A DNA stretch of 64,000 bases, from NCBI GenBank assembly GCA_049583635.1, contig JBAUWF010000068.1:1-64000 (forward strand). The letters run 5' to 3'. The notes below the pieces were generated by a model, which had not been told where the DNA came from, did not search any database, and was given only the letters and a program-made list of their open reading frames with translations. Position numbers and translations under genes: made by a program. Below are positions 8,533 to 16,532 of this stretch, piece by piece; position 1 is the stretch's first letter, and each line of letters begins with the position of its first letter. Source of the stretch: Dokdonella_A sp049583635 (lineage in GTDB: Bacteria > Pseudomonadota > Gammaproteobacteria > Xanthomonadales > Rhodanobacteraceae).

Positions 8533-9693
8533 ATGTCGGTCACCGTTGCTGTCGTGCGCGAAAGCGTGGCGGGCGAGCGTCGCGTCGCGTTGACGCCGGA
8601 AATCGCAAAAAAGCTCAAGACGCGCGGCGCCGGCATCGTTTTACAGCAGGGGTCCGGTACGGCTGCATACTTTGCCGATGCGGCATTCGTCGATGTCGAA
8701 ATCGTGACCGACGCCGCGTCGGCGCTTGCGCGAGCCGATGTCTTGCTGCATGTGCAGCCGCCTTCGCTGGAGGAAATCGCGCTGTTGCGCGAAGGCGCGA
8801 CCGTGATCGCGCATCTGCAGCCGCATCTGTCACCGGAACGAACACGTGCACTGCGCGATCGCAGGATCACCGCGTTCGCGATGGAACTGCTGCCGCGCAT
8901 CACGCGCGCGCAGGCGATGGATGTGTTGTCCTCGCAGGCCGCGGTATCGGGTTACAAGGCCGTGTTGATCGCAGCCGCCGCTGCACCGAAGTTCTTTCCG
9001 ATGCTGACCACGGCAGCCGGCACGATCCGGCCGTCCAAGGTACTCGTCATCGGCGCCGGCGTCGCCGGTTTGCAGGCGATCGCAACGGCACGCCGACTCG
9101 GTGCGCAGGTCGAGGGTTTCGACGTGCGGCCGGAAACGCGCGAGCAGATCGCATCGCTCGGCGCGAAGTTTCTGGATCTCGGTGTCTCGGCTGCGGGCAG
9201 CGGCGGGTACGCGCGCGAGTTGACCGCCGAAGAACGCGCACAGCAGCAGCAGGCGCTGGCGGATCACCTCAAAGGCATCGATGTCGTCGTGACCACGGCG
9301 GCAGTGCCGGGGCGCAAGGCGCCGCGCATCATCAATGCCGCGATGATCGCCGGCATGAAACCCGGCGCGATCATCATCGACATCGCAGCCGAAGGGGGTG
9401 GCAATTGCGAGTTGACCCGTGCCGGCGAAACCATCGTCAGCGACAATGGCGTAAGCGTGATCGGCCCGGTGAATCTGCCGGCCAGCGTACCGGTCCATGC
9501 CAGCGAAATGTACGCACGCAATCTATACAACTTTCTCGAACTGTCGCTTGCCGATGGCGCACTGAATCTCGACTGGAACGACGAGGTGATCGCAAAAACC
9601 TGCCTGACGCACGCCGGTGAGATCAGGCACGAGGCAACCCGACAGCTTGTTGAGAGCACCGAATCCGACGGCAATTCCGGAGTGACTTCATGA
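8533..9693 (+). CDS. pntAA: NAD(P) transhydrogenase subunit alpha, part 1 (NAD-binding)
   Basis: 386 residues; the soluble domain I of the proton-pumping transhydrogenase, which transfers hydride between NADH and NADP+ using the proton gradient. RRVALTPE (17-24) is the AlaDH/PNT N-domain signature, RITRAQAMDVLSSQA (122-136) is conserved in PntA, and the Rossmann loop GAGVAG (174-179) is followed by the acidic FDVRPETREQ. The ATG at 8533 is preceded by GGGAGA; the frame upstream to 8500 looks like leader. It overlaps pntAB by 4 bases. The alpha subunit is split into two chains, the arrangement typical of many alphaproteobacteria and Xanthomonads rather than the fused E. coli PntA. Confidence 0.95.
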   Translation: MSVTVAVVRESVAGERRVALTPEIAKKLKTRGAGIVLQQGSGTAAYFADAAFVDVEIVTDAASALARADVLLHVQPPSLEEIALLREGATVIAHLQPHLSPERTRALRDRRITAFAMELLPRITRAQAMDVLSSQAAVSGYKAVLIAAAAAPKFFPMLTTAAGTIRPSKVLVIGAGVAGLQAIATARRLGAQVEGFDVRPETREQIASLGAKFLDLGVSAAGSGGYARELTAEERAQQQQALADHLKGIDVVVTTAAVPGRKAPRIINAAMIAGMKPGAIIIDIAAEGGGNCELTRAGETIVSDNGVSVIGPVNLPASVPVHASEMYARNLYNFLELSLADGALNLDWNDEVIAKTCLTHAGEIRHEATRQLVESTESDGNSGVTS

Positions 9694-9983
9694 TCGATCC
9701 CTTCCTTGCACTGTTCATCTTCATGCTGGCGGCATTCACCGGTCACGAAATCATTTCGCGTGTGCCGGTGATCCTGCACACGCCGTTGATGTCCGGATCG
9801 AACTTTGTGCACGGCATCGTGCTGGTCGGTGCGATGATCGCTCTGGCGAGCGCCGACAGCACGCTCGGCAAGTCGATCGGTTTCATCGGCGTCGTGCTCG
9901 GCGCCGGCAATGCGGCCGGCGGCTACGTCGTGACCGAGCGCATGCTGGAGATGTTCAAGTCCAGCAAGAGCAGGAAGGACTGA
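9690..9983 (+). CDS. pntAB: NAD(P) transhydrogenase subunit alpha, part 2 (membrane)
   Basis: 97 residues with three membrane helices, matching the small PntAB subunit that forms part of the proton channel. FTGHEIISRVPVILHTPLMSGSNFVHG is the conserved core. Its start overlaps the end of pntAA (ATGA) and it sits 5 bases before pntB, so all three are one translationally linked operon. Confidence 0.95.
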   Translation: MIDPFLALFIFMLAAFTGHEIISRVPVILHTPLMSGSNFVHGIVLVGAMIALASADSTLGKSIGFIGVVLGAGNAAGGYVVTERMLEMFKSSKSRKD

Positions 9984-9988
9984 TTGCA

Positions 9989-11395
9989 ATGGAGATGTCC
10001 TCGTTCCTGCCATGGGTCGCCAAGGCGAGCTATTTCATCGCCACGGTGCTGTTCATCCTCGGCATCAAGCGCATGTCCTCGCCGGTAACCGCGCGCAAGG
10101 GCATTGTGCAGGCCGGCATCGGCATGGTCATCGCGGTACTGGCCACGTTTGCGATCACCGGTTCGAGCAATCTTGTTTTGATTGGCGCCGGCATCGTGAT
10201 CGGCGTTGCGCCGACCTGGATATGGGGCAAGAAGGTCGCGATGACCGATATGCCGCAGATGGTCGCGCTGTTCAATGGCATGGGTGGCGGATCGGCGGCT
10301 GCGATCGGCGCCGGCGAGTTGATCAAGTTCACGCGTTTCGGCGAGGTGCCGCCACTGTCAATCGTGGTGTTCGCCGTTCTTGGTGCGCTGATCGGGTCGA
10401 TCTCGATGACCGGTTCGATCATCGCCTGGGGCAAGCTCGACGGACGCATCGACAAGCGTTTCACGTTCGGCGGCCAGCAGCTTTTCAATCTGGTGGTGTT
10501 CGCTGCTGCGGTGCTCGCCGGCCTCGCATTGGTGTTGTGGCAGCTCAATCTGCCGCTGATCGTGGTGTTCTTCGCGCTGGCGCTGGCGTTCGGCGTACTG
10601 ATGACCTTGCCGATCGGCGGTGCCGACATGCCGGTGGTGATCTCGCTGTTCAACGCGTTCACCGGGCTTGCGGTTGCATTCGAAGGCTACGTCATGCAAA
10701 TCGAGGCGTTGATCGTGGCCGGCATGGTCGTCGGCGCAGCGGGTACGCTGCTGACGCAACTGATGGCCAAAGCCATGAACCGCCCGATTTCGGGGGTGCT
10801 GTTCTCCCATTTCGGCGGCGGCGGCGCGAGTGCCGAGGAGATCGCCGGATCGCAGAAACCGATCGACGCAGCGGACGCGGCGTCGCTGCTCTACATGGCC
10901 GAGAAGGTCATCATCGTGCCGGGTTACGGCATGGCCGTGGCGCAGGCACAACACAAGATATGGGAACTCGCACAGGCGCTGATCAAGGCCGACAAGGAGG
11001 TGAAGTTTGCGATCCATCCGGTGGCCGGACGCATGCCGGGCCATATGAACGTGCTTCTGGCCGAAGCCGGTGTTCCCTATGATCTGATCGCGGACATGGA
11101 CGACATCAATCCGGAGTTCAAGACCTGCGATGTCGCGATCGTGATCGGAGCCAACGATGTGGTCAATCCGGCAGCGAAGACCGACAAGTCGTCACCGATT
11201 TTCGGCATGCCGATACTGGACGTGATCGACGCGCGACAAGTCATCGTGATCAAGCGCGGCAAGGGCACCGGATTCGCCGGCATCGAGAATGCACTGTTCT
11301 ACGCCGACAATACGCGCATGCTGTACGGCGACGGCAAGGACGCGGCCAATCAGCTCGTGGTTCAACTGAAGGCGATCGAAGGTTCCGGTCATTAG
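9989..11395 (+). CDS. pntB: NAD(P) transhydrogenase subunit beta
   Basis: 468 residues. The N-terminal half has about eight or nine membrane helices that line the proton path; the C-terminal part is domain III, the NADP(H)-binding domain, with the fingerprint IIVPGYGMAVAQAQ (about 308-321), HPVAGRMPGHMNVLLAEA and VIGANDVVNPAA. Length is as usual for PntB. The complex supplies NADPH in the cytoplasm. It is the last gene of the pntAA-AB-B operon and converges with a small membrane-protein gene; a weak hairpin lies over the two stops. Confidence 0.96.
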   Translation: MEMSSFLPWVAKASYFIATVLFILGIKRMSSPVTARKGIVQAGIGMVIAVLATFAITGSSNLVLIGAGIVIGVAPTWIWGKKVAMTDMPQMVALFNGMGGGSAAAIGAGELIKFTRFGEVPPLSIVVFAVLGALIGSISMTGSIIAWGKLDGRIDKRFTFGGQQLFNLVVFAAAVLAGLALVLWQLNLPLIVVFFALALAFGVLMTLPIGGADMPVVISLFNAFTGLAVAFEGYVMQIEALIVAGMVVGAAGTLLTQLMAKAMNRPISGVLFSHFGGGGASAEEIAGSQKPIDAADAASLLYMAEKVIIVPGYGMAVAQAQHKIWELAQALIKADKEVKFAIHPVAGRMPGHMNVLLAEAGVPYDLIADMDDINPEFKTCDVAIVIGANDVVNPAAKTDKSSPIFGMPILDVIDARQVIVIKRGKGTGFAGIENALFYADNTRMLYGDGKDAANQLVVQLKAIEGSGH

Positions 11396-11419
11396 GGAAA
11401 CCCGGTACTTCGGGGTTCA
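11396..11419. terminator. Possible hairpin between convergent pntB and membrane-protein stops
   Basis: AACCC(G) and (C)GGGGTT arms around GGTACTTC lie just after the pntB stop and run into the stop of the opposite gene. One G is bulged and there is no clear T-run, so this is only a weak candidate for a shared terminator. Confidence 0.3.
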
Positions 11420-11869
11420 CGATTCGGATGTGTGCTGCGGTTCCGGCCGACGCCATACAAGCCACGCGGCCAGGAATAGCGCCAGCGCGAAGATCAGCCA
11501 ATCGGCCGCATCGATGCTGGCCCAGGCGACATCGCCCGCCAACCCGGCGCCGATGTCGAATAGGGTCTTTCGCATCGGCAAACCGAGCAGGGCCGCGACT
11601 TTCGCCGCGGCCAGCAGATATTGCGCATAGGCGCAGGCAATCGCGGTACAGATCGCTGCAACCATTGTGTCCAATGCTCGGGACCGGCGCCGGCTGCGCA
11701 GGGACCAGCCGATTACAGCCGCGCTTGGCAATGCCAGCACGGCAAGATCGCGGCCGCTATACAACGCCAGCACGCACCAAAGCGCACCGGCGGCCAGCGC
11801 ACACATCAGTGCGGTGACAATGCCGAGCAGATGGGCGCGGCGCGAACCGGATTGGTTGTCAGCCCGCAT
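11417..11869 (-). CDS. Small membrane protein, unknown function
   Basis: 150 residues from ATG 11869 (a GTG at 11893 would add eight). Four hydrophobic stretches are visible: LLGIVTALMCALAAGALWCVL, LAVLALPSAAVIGWSL, MVAAICTAIACAYAQYLLAAA and WLIFALALFLAAWLVW, with positively charged loops between. I do not recognise a family. It ends against pntB and lies 180 bp downstream of the PPOX gene on the same strand; the gap between those two holds nothing I can identify. Confidence 0.6.
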   Translation of the reverse strand: MRADNQSGSRRAHLLGIVTALMCALAAGALWCVLALYSGRDLAVLALPSAAVIGWSLRSRRRSRALDTMVAAICTAIACAYAQYLLAAAKVAALLGLPMRKTLFDIGAGLAGDVAWASIDAADWLIFALALFLAAWLVWRRPEPQHTSES

Positions 11870-12049
11870 ACGGTACGACGGGCAGGCAAACACGGATTTT
11901 CGTCGTTACCTTCATGATGAATTGCGCCAACTCGATTGTGCCCGCAGGACTCGCGCAATGATAACCGCTGCCGGTCCTTTGCACGGGTGCGGCGAAGCGT
12001 CACGCGCGCTACACCATGGTGAAGTGCGGGTCTTCGCGAAAACCCGTCA

Positions 12050-12685
12050 TCAGTCGTTCCGCGCAAGCAAGCGCCGCACCGATGCCGGCAAGGCGCCATC
12101 GGCGGCTTCAGGTTCATCGAAGACCACATGTTGCGGTATCACGCCGGCCCAATAGGGCAAATCCAGATCGGCCGGATCGTCCTTCGGGCCGCCGTTGCGC
12201 ACCTTTGCACTGGCGTCGTCAATGGTGAAGCGCAGCAGTCTGGTTGCGGCGAGCTCGTTGCGATCCGGCGCGCGCGATTCGACCGCACGGCCGGGGACCA
12301 GGGTCTCCACCAGACGCAGCAAGCCCGCGGCCTTGGCTGCATCATCGACAATCGGTTGTGCGCGTCCAAATGCGACCACCGAACGATAGTTCATCGAATG
12401 ATGGAAATGCGAACGGGCGAGTACGAGGCCATCGAGCAGGGTCACGCTGACGCAGGCTTCGATTTGCGTCGCCATCGCCTTCAGCAGGCGGCTGGCGATT
12501 GATCCGTGCAACAGCAGGGCTTCGCCGTCGCGCACATACAGCATCGGAATCACGAAAGGCTGGGAGCCCACGCAAAAGCCGACATGGGCGATCTGTCCGG
12601 CATCGAATATCGCGTGAATGCTGTCGCGATCGTAATGTGCACGTGCCTTGATGCGTTGCACGCGGTGACGCGATGTTGTCGGCAT
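12050..12685 (-). CDS. Pyridoxamine 5'-phosphate oxidase-like flavin-binding protein
   Basis: 211 residues with the split-barrel FMN-binding fold of the PPOX/NimA-like family: HVGFCVGSQPFVIPMLYVRDGEALLLHGS (about 34-62), VSVTLLDGLVLARSHFHHSMNYRSVVAFG and a C-terminal PYWAGVIP. Members close to this are annotated as flavin-nucleotide-binding or nitroimidazole-resistance-like proteins; the substrate is not certain. It is divergent from a MocR-type PLP regulator with only 94 bp between the starts, a pairing that suggests the regulator controls it. Confidence 0.85.
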   Translation of the reverse strand: MPTTSRHRVQRIKARAHYDRDSIHAIFDAGQIAHVGFCVGSQPFVIPMLYVRDGEALLLHGSIASRLLKAMATQIEACVSVTLLDGLVLARSHFHHSMNYRSVVAFGRAQPIVDDAAKAAGLLRLVETLVPGRAVESRAPDRNELAATRLLRFTIDDASAKVRNGGPKDDPADLDLPYWAGVIPQHVVFDEPEAADGALPASVRRLLARND

Positions 12686-12779
12686 GGTCTTGATTCGTCC
12701 GGGTTGTTGACGCGCCGAGACTAAAGCGGAGAATTGGTTCCATGTAGGGCCACTGCTTGCATTATCGCGGGAGCCAATC
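12686..12779. promoter_or_regulatory. Divergent promoter region between PPOX and MocR genes
   Basis: The 94 bp must hold both start sites. On the + strand TTGACG (12706-12711) could be a -35 element, but no good -10 lies 17 bases on; GGGAG before the TTG at 12780 is a clear ribosome site. MocR regulators usually bind direct repeats in such gaps, and GGTTCCATGTAGGGCC in the middle is a candidate region. Confidence 0.4.
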
Positions 12780-14216
12780 TTGCATCTGGAACTGGACGGT
12801 CATGGTCCGCGCTACGCGCAGTTGATCCGCTCGATCAGGAGCGCCATTGTCGAGGGACGCGTGAGCGCCGGCCAACGATTGCCGGCGACGCGAACGCTTG
12901 CGCGCGAACTGGCGTTTTCACGCAACACGGTACTGGCCGCGTACGAACAGCTGCAGGCCGAAGGCTTCCTGGTCAGTCGGGTCGGCTCCGGGAGCTATGT
13001 CGGCGCGATTGCGCGTCCGGTGCCCGCACAACGTGCCGCGGCGGCGCTGATCGCGCCACTGGCGCCGTTCGCACGGCGCGCGCTCGCGCTCACCGATGCT
13101 ACGTCGATTCCGGGCGGTCAGTACCAGGGACTGCGCTACAACCTTCAATACGGTTCGCCGCTGGTGAGTCCGGCGCTGGCCGGCGCGTGGCGTCGCGAAC
13201 TCAATCGCGCCGCCGAACACGCCGAGTTCGACTATCCCGATGGCCAAGGGTTGCGCGTACTGCGCGAGCAGATCTGTGAGTATCTTGCGCGACGTCGCGG
13301 TGTCGCGGCGGTCCCCGAGGACGTGCTGATTGTATCGGGCACGCAGCAGGCATTCGCGATCGGCGCGCGCGTGCTGCTGGCGCCGCAGGAAGGGGTCGTG
13401 CTCGAGGACCCGCATTACCACGGTGCGCGCGAGGTATTCGCGGCACATGGCGCACGCATCAGTGGCTGCCGTGTCGATGCCGAAGGTCTGGTACCGGCCG
13501 CGCTGCCGACCACGGCGCGACTTGCCGTGGTGACTCCGTCGCATCAGTTTCCGACCGGCGCACTGTTGCCGTTGACGCGGCGCGTTGAACTGCTCGAATG
13601 GGCTGCGCGATGCCAGGCATGGCTGATCGAGGATGACTACGACGGCGAATTTCGTTACGGCGGCCGTCCATTGGCCGCGCTGAAATCGCTCGACCACGAG
13701 GGACGAGTCATCTATATCGGCAGCTTTTCCAAAGCGCTGTTTCCGGCGTTGCGCCTGGGCTATATGGTATTGCCGGCCTCAGTGCGCGCTGCATTTGTTG
13801 CGGCCAAATGGCTGGAAGATCGCGGCTGCAATGCGTTGGAGCAGGCGGCGCTGGCGCGTTTCATGGCCGACGGCGGTTTCGAGCGCCACCTGCGCCGTAC
13901 CGCAAAGGCCCTGCGCGGGCGCCGCGCCGCGCTGCTGGCGGGCCTTCGGCGTCATGCGGCGAGCGCCCTCGAGGTGGCCGATTCCAACGCCGGAATGCAC
14001 CTGACAGCTTGGTTGACGCGTGGGAATATGGTCGACTGCGGGCGTCTTGTTGCGCATGCGCGCGAGCGCGGACTCGGGTTGCATACCATCGCGCCTTATT
14101 GCCTCAAGCCGCCGCCGCGGCCCGGGTTGCTGCTTGGATACGCGGGCATCCCGCCTGCGGACATCGACGCGGCGATGCGCCTGCTCGGACGCTGTTTGCG
14201 CGAAACGGGATTCTGA
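12780..14216 (+). CDS. MocR/PdxR-type transcription factor (GntR HTH + aminotransferase-like domain)
   Basis: 478 residues. Residues 1-75 are a GntR-type winged helix (AIVEGRVSAGQRLPATRTLARELAFSRNTVLAAYEQLQAEGFLV spans the recognition region). From about 110 to the end is a class-I aminotransferase fold; Lys318 in SFSKALFPALRLGY is the expected PLP-binding lysine and EDDYDGEFRY holds the PLP-ring Asp. Such proteins sense PLP or amino-acid adducts and control vitamin B6, GABA or related genes. The start is a TTG at 12780 with GGGAG upstream; no ATG in frame lies near. The divergent PPOX gene is the likely target. Confidence 0.92.
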   Translation: MHLELDGHGPRYAQLIRSIRSAIVEGRVSAGQRLPATRTLARELAFSRNTVLAAYEQLQAEGFLVSRVGSGSYVGAIARPVPAQRAAAALIAPLAPFARRALALTDATSIPGGQYQGLRYNLQYGSPLVSPALAGAWRRELNRAAEHAEFDYPDGQGLRVLREQICEYLARRRGVAAVPEDVLIVSGTQQAFAIGARVLLAPQEGVVLEDPHYHGAREVFAAHGARISGCRVDAEGLVPAALPTTARLAVVTPSHQFPTGALLPLTRRVELLEWAARCQAWLIEDDYDGEFRYGGRPLAALKSLDHEGRVIYIGSFSKALFPALRLGYMVLPASVRAAFVAAKWLEDRGCNALEQAALARFMADGGFERHLRRTAKALRGRRAALLAGLRRHAASALEVADSNAGMHLTAWLTRGNMVDCGRLVAHARERGLGLHTIAPYCLKPPPRPGLLLGYAGIPPADIDAAMRLLGRCLRETGF

Positions 14217-14306
14217 TGCAATCCGCCCTTTATATTCGGACCCGATGTGCCCAGATAAAGGCAACCGGCTCATAATTGGCCGCTGGTGACGAACAGATCC
14301 ATTGCG

Positions 14307-14861
14307 ATGAGTGGTTATAGTCAGACATCCGAGCCGATCAGTCTTGCCCGCGATTGCGAGGCGGTCATGGTTCCGCAAGGCGACGTCGTGACGCTGCCGG
14401 CAGGACAAGTCGGTTACATCACCCAGGCGCTCGGCGGCAGCTTCACTGTATATGTCGATGGCAACTTGTTCCGCGTGGCCGGTAACGACGCCGACGCACT
14501 CGGCAAGGAACCTCCGCCGCCGATTGCGTTGCCCGACGGTGCCAGGGATGCCGACATCGAGAAGCTGCTCTGGCAACAATTGCGTACCTGCTTCGATCCG
14601 GAGATTCCGATCAACGTCGTCGATCTCGGGCTGGTGTATGCCTGCGATCTCGATCCGCTCGAAAACGGGCGGCGCAAGGTCGCCGTGCAGATGACGCTGA
14701 CTGCGCCCGGTTGCGGCATGGGCGATGTGCTTATCGACGATGTGCGCACCAAGCTCGAGCTCATTCCCACGATCGAAGCTGACGTCGATCTGGTATTTGA
14801 CCCTCCGTGGAACTTCAGCATGATGTCCGAAGCAGCCAAGCTCGAAACCGGTATGCTGTGA
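14307..14861 (+). CDS. sufT: Fe-S cluster assembly protein SufT (DUF59/MIP18 family)
   Basis: 184 residues from ATG 14307 (a GTG at 14286 in frame is possible). Residues about 20-65 form the SufT-specific N-domain (PQGDVVTLPAGQVGYITQALGG is its core). The C-terminal MIP18/DUF59 domain has DPEIPINVVDLGLVY and TLTAPGCGMGDVL with the conserved Cys. SufT helps mature [4Fe-4S] proteins in the cytoplasm; here it lies apart from other suf genes, with a small membrane-protein gene 22 bp downstream. CATAAT at 14269-14274 may be a -10 element, though no -35 is clear. Confidence 0.88.
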   Translation: MSGYSQTSEPISLARDCEAVMVPQGDVVTLPAGQVGYITQALGGSFTVYVDGNLFRVAGNDADALGKEPPPPIALPDGARDADIEKLLWQQLRTCFDPEIPINVVDLGLVYACDLDPLENGRRKVAVQMTLTAPGCGMGDVLIDDVRTKLELIPTIEADVDLVFDPPWNFSMMSEAAKLETGML

Positions 14862-14883
14862 TGATCGCAACGGGTTAACGGCC

Positions 14884-15303
14884 ATGAACCGTCGACTGAG
14901 CCTGATGGCAATTGGTCTTTTCTTGCTGTGCTTCGCCTACGATCTGGTGACGTGGGGTGCGGTGCGTGCATTGCCTGATGTCGGTGCGGGCATCGCCGAT
15001 GCGGCGGCGCGCGAGTCACTGCTTGCGAGTACCTACATCTTTCTCGGTCAACCTGTCGACAAGACGGTGCCCGGCCTTCGCACATTCGGCGTTTCCGAGC
15101 TTACTTCGACGCTTGCGGGCGGTCTGCCGCAACTGCGCGAGCAGCCGGTCGCATCGATGGACCTGATTTTCGGCGACACCTGGAGTGTTGCGCACTGGCG
15201 GCTCAAGCTGCTGTACTGGGCTGCGCCCGTGTTGCTGCTGGTGGTCGCGAGTCTGCGCTGGTTTCGGCCGAAACCGATCGGGATGATGGGTAGTCGTCGC
15301 TGA
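14884..15303 (+). CDS. Small membrane protein, unknown function
   Basis: 139 residues with hydrophobic segments at about 6-22 (LMAIGLFLLCFAYDLVTW) and 107-124 (LLYWAAPVLLLVVASLRWF), leaving an approximately 80-residue loop that by the charge rule is probably periplasmic. No family recognised. It sits 22 bp after sufT on the same strand and converges with the FHA gene (32 bp between). Its reading frame has the strong third-position GC bias of the neighbours, so it is likely real. Confidence 0.6.
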   Translation: MNRRLSLMAIGLFLLCFAYDLVTWGAVRALPDVGAGIADAAARESLLASTYIFLGQPVDKTVPGLRTFGVSELTSTLAGGLPQLREQPVASMDLIFGDTWSVAHWRLKLLYWAAPVLLLVVASLRWFRPKPIGMMGSRR

Positions 15304-15335
15304 AGGTCGCGCGTCGCGGTTTCGGCGCAACCCGA

Positions 15336-16487
15336 TCAATCCCACGGCGGCCAGTGCCAGCGACTCTTGAGCCACTGCACGAGCCGCTGCCAGCCTGCGC
15401 TTGGCGCGTCGAACTCGGACGCATCGAAGCGCGGCGTGAAGGCATCCCCGCGCCGGCTCAGGCGGAACACCGACCCACCGAGGTCGATCAGGTCCCCAGG
15501 GGCGATCTTGCAGGGTGGCTTGCGTCCGCCGCCAACCCGGATTCCGGATGCGCCCGGTGCCACCGCCAGTTGGAAGCCGTCGCCGTCTCGTTTGAGAATT
15601 GCCGCGTGTGCCGGCACGCCGGTCAACCGCGGCTGACAGTTGCTTGCCGATCCGAGCGACATTTCATCCCCGGCCAACGGGTAGCGGATGCCGCGGGCGC
15701 TACCCGAAAGGCAGATCAGGACGAAGTCGGTTTCCGCCGGTTTGAACTGGTGAACCGATCCGATCATCGTATGTTCGAGTGCAACGCGGCGCCCGCCTTC
15801 TTGCTCCGCGCTTGCTGGTGTTCTTTCCGCAAGCGAAAACTCGAGTGTGTAGGGACCCATGCGCAAGGTGTCTTTCGGACGCAGGTTGCGGCTGGCCGTG
15901 AGCTCGGTGCCGTTGCAGGAGGTTCCGCTGGCGCTGCCCAGGTCCACGATCTTGGCACGCTCTGCCGACACCGAAAGGCGCGCATGGTAGCGAGACACGG
16001 CTTCACCCGACAGAACGATGTCGCATCCCGGATCGCGGCCGATCGTGTATTCCCCGGCGGACAGCGGGTACTCATGCGGCTCGCGCCCGCTCTTTGTCGT
16101 AACCACCAGTGTCGCCAGCGGTTCGGATGCGCGAGCCGCAGGTGGCTGGTCCGCGAGTCGTTCGCTGTCAAAACGCAACAACGTCGTGCCTAGGCGCACG
16201 AGGTCATTGGCGCGCAGTCGCGTGGCGGCGTTGATCACCTCGCCATTCACCATGATGCCGGTGCGGCTGCCCTGGTCCTCGATCTCGCAACGCTGCGCGC
16301 CCAGCGAAACTCGCGCATGCATGCGCGACACGCGTTCGTCGCTGAGAACAATATCGTTGTCGATCGCGCGCCCGATACGCACGATGCCTGTCGCGATCGG
16401 GAACGTGAAGCAGGCGCCGTCGCCTTCGTCGCTGACCAGCGTGATACGTACGTCGGAAGTCTCCTGGTTGGACGGCGGTGCGGGCAA
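15336..16487 (-). CDS. Triple FHA-domain protein at the end of the cytochrome operon
   Basis: 383 residues, no membrane segment. FHA domain 1 (about 20-100) has IGRAIDNDIVLSDERVSRMHARV and GSRTGIMVNG; domain 2 (about 128-215) has IGRDPGCDIVLSGEAVSRYHARL and GSASGTSCNG; both keep the Arg and Ser-Arg-His of phosphothreonine binders. A third, around 255-345, has SLGSASNCQPRLTGVPAHAAIL and lacks those residues, so it is probably structural. The start is TTG 16487, chosen because AGAGGA lies about 7 bases upstream. FHA proteins dock to phosphothreonine on kinases or their targets. It follows the decaheme gene by 45 bp on the same strand, so a role in phospho-control of that operon is inferred. Confidence 0.85.
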   Translation of the reverse strand: MPAPPSNQETSDVRITLVSDEGDGACFTFPIATGIVRIGRAIDNDIVLSDERVSRMHARVSLGAQRCEIEDQGSRTGIMVNGEVINAATRLRANDLVRLGTTLLRFDSERLADQPPAARASEPLATLVVTTKSGREPHEYPLSAGEYTIGRDPGCDIVLSGEAVSRYHARLSVSAERAKIVDLGSASGTSCNGTELTASRNLRPKDTLRMGPYTLEFSLAERTPASAEQEGGRRVALEHTMIGSVHQFKPAETDFVLICLSGSARGIRYPLAGDEMSLGSASNCQPRLTGVPAHAAILKRDGDGFQLAVAPGASGIRVGGGRKPPCKIAPGDLIDLGGSVFRLSRRGDAFTPRFDASEFDAPSAGWQRLVQWLKSRWHWPPWD

Positions 16488-16532
16488 TGCGGATTCCTCT
16501 AGGATGTGGTGGTTACGGATGTGTCGCCGAAC

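Noticed and set aside
8533..9983. Split of transhydrogenase alpha as a frameshift
   Set aside because: The two-chain alpha subunit with a 4-base overlap is a normal arrangement in many bacteria, and each part has its own proper start.
14232..14263. CCTTTAT...ATAAAGG as a terminator after the MocR gene
   Set aside because: The loop is about 20 bases and no T-run follows.
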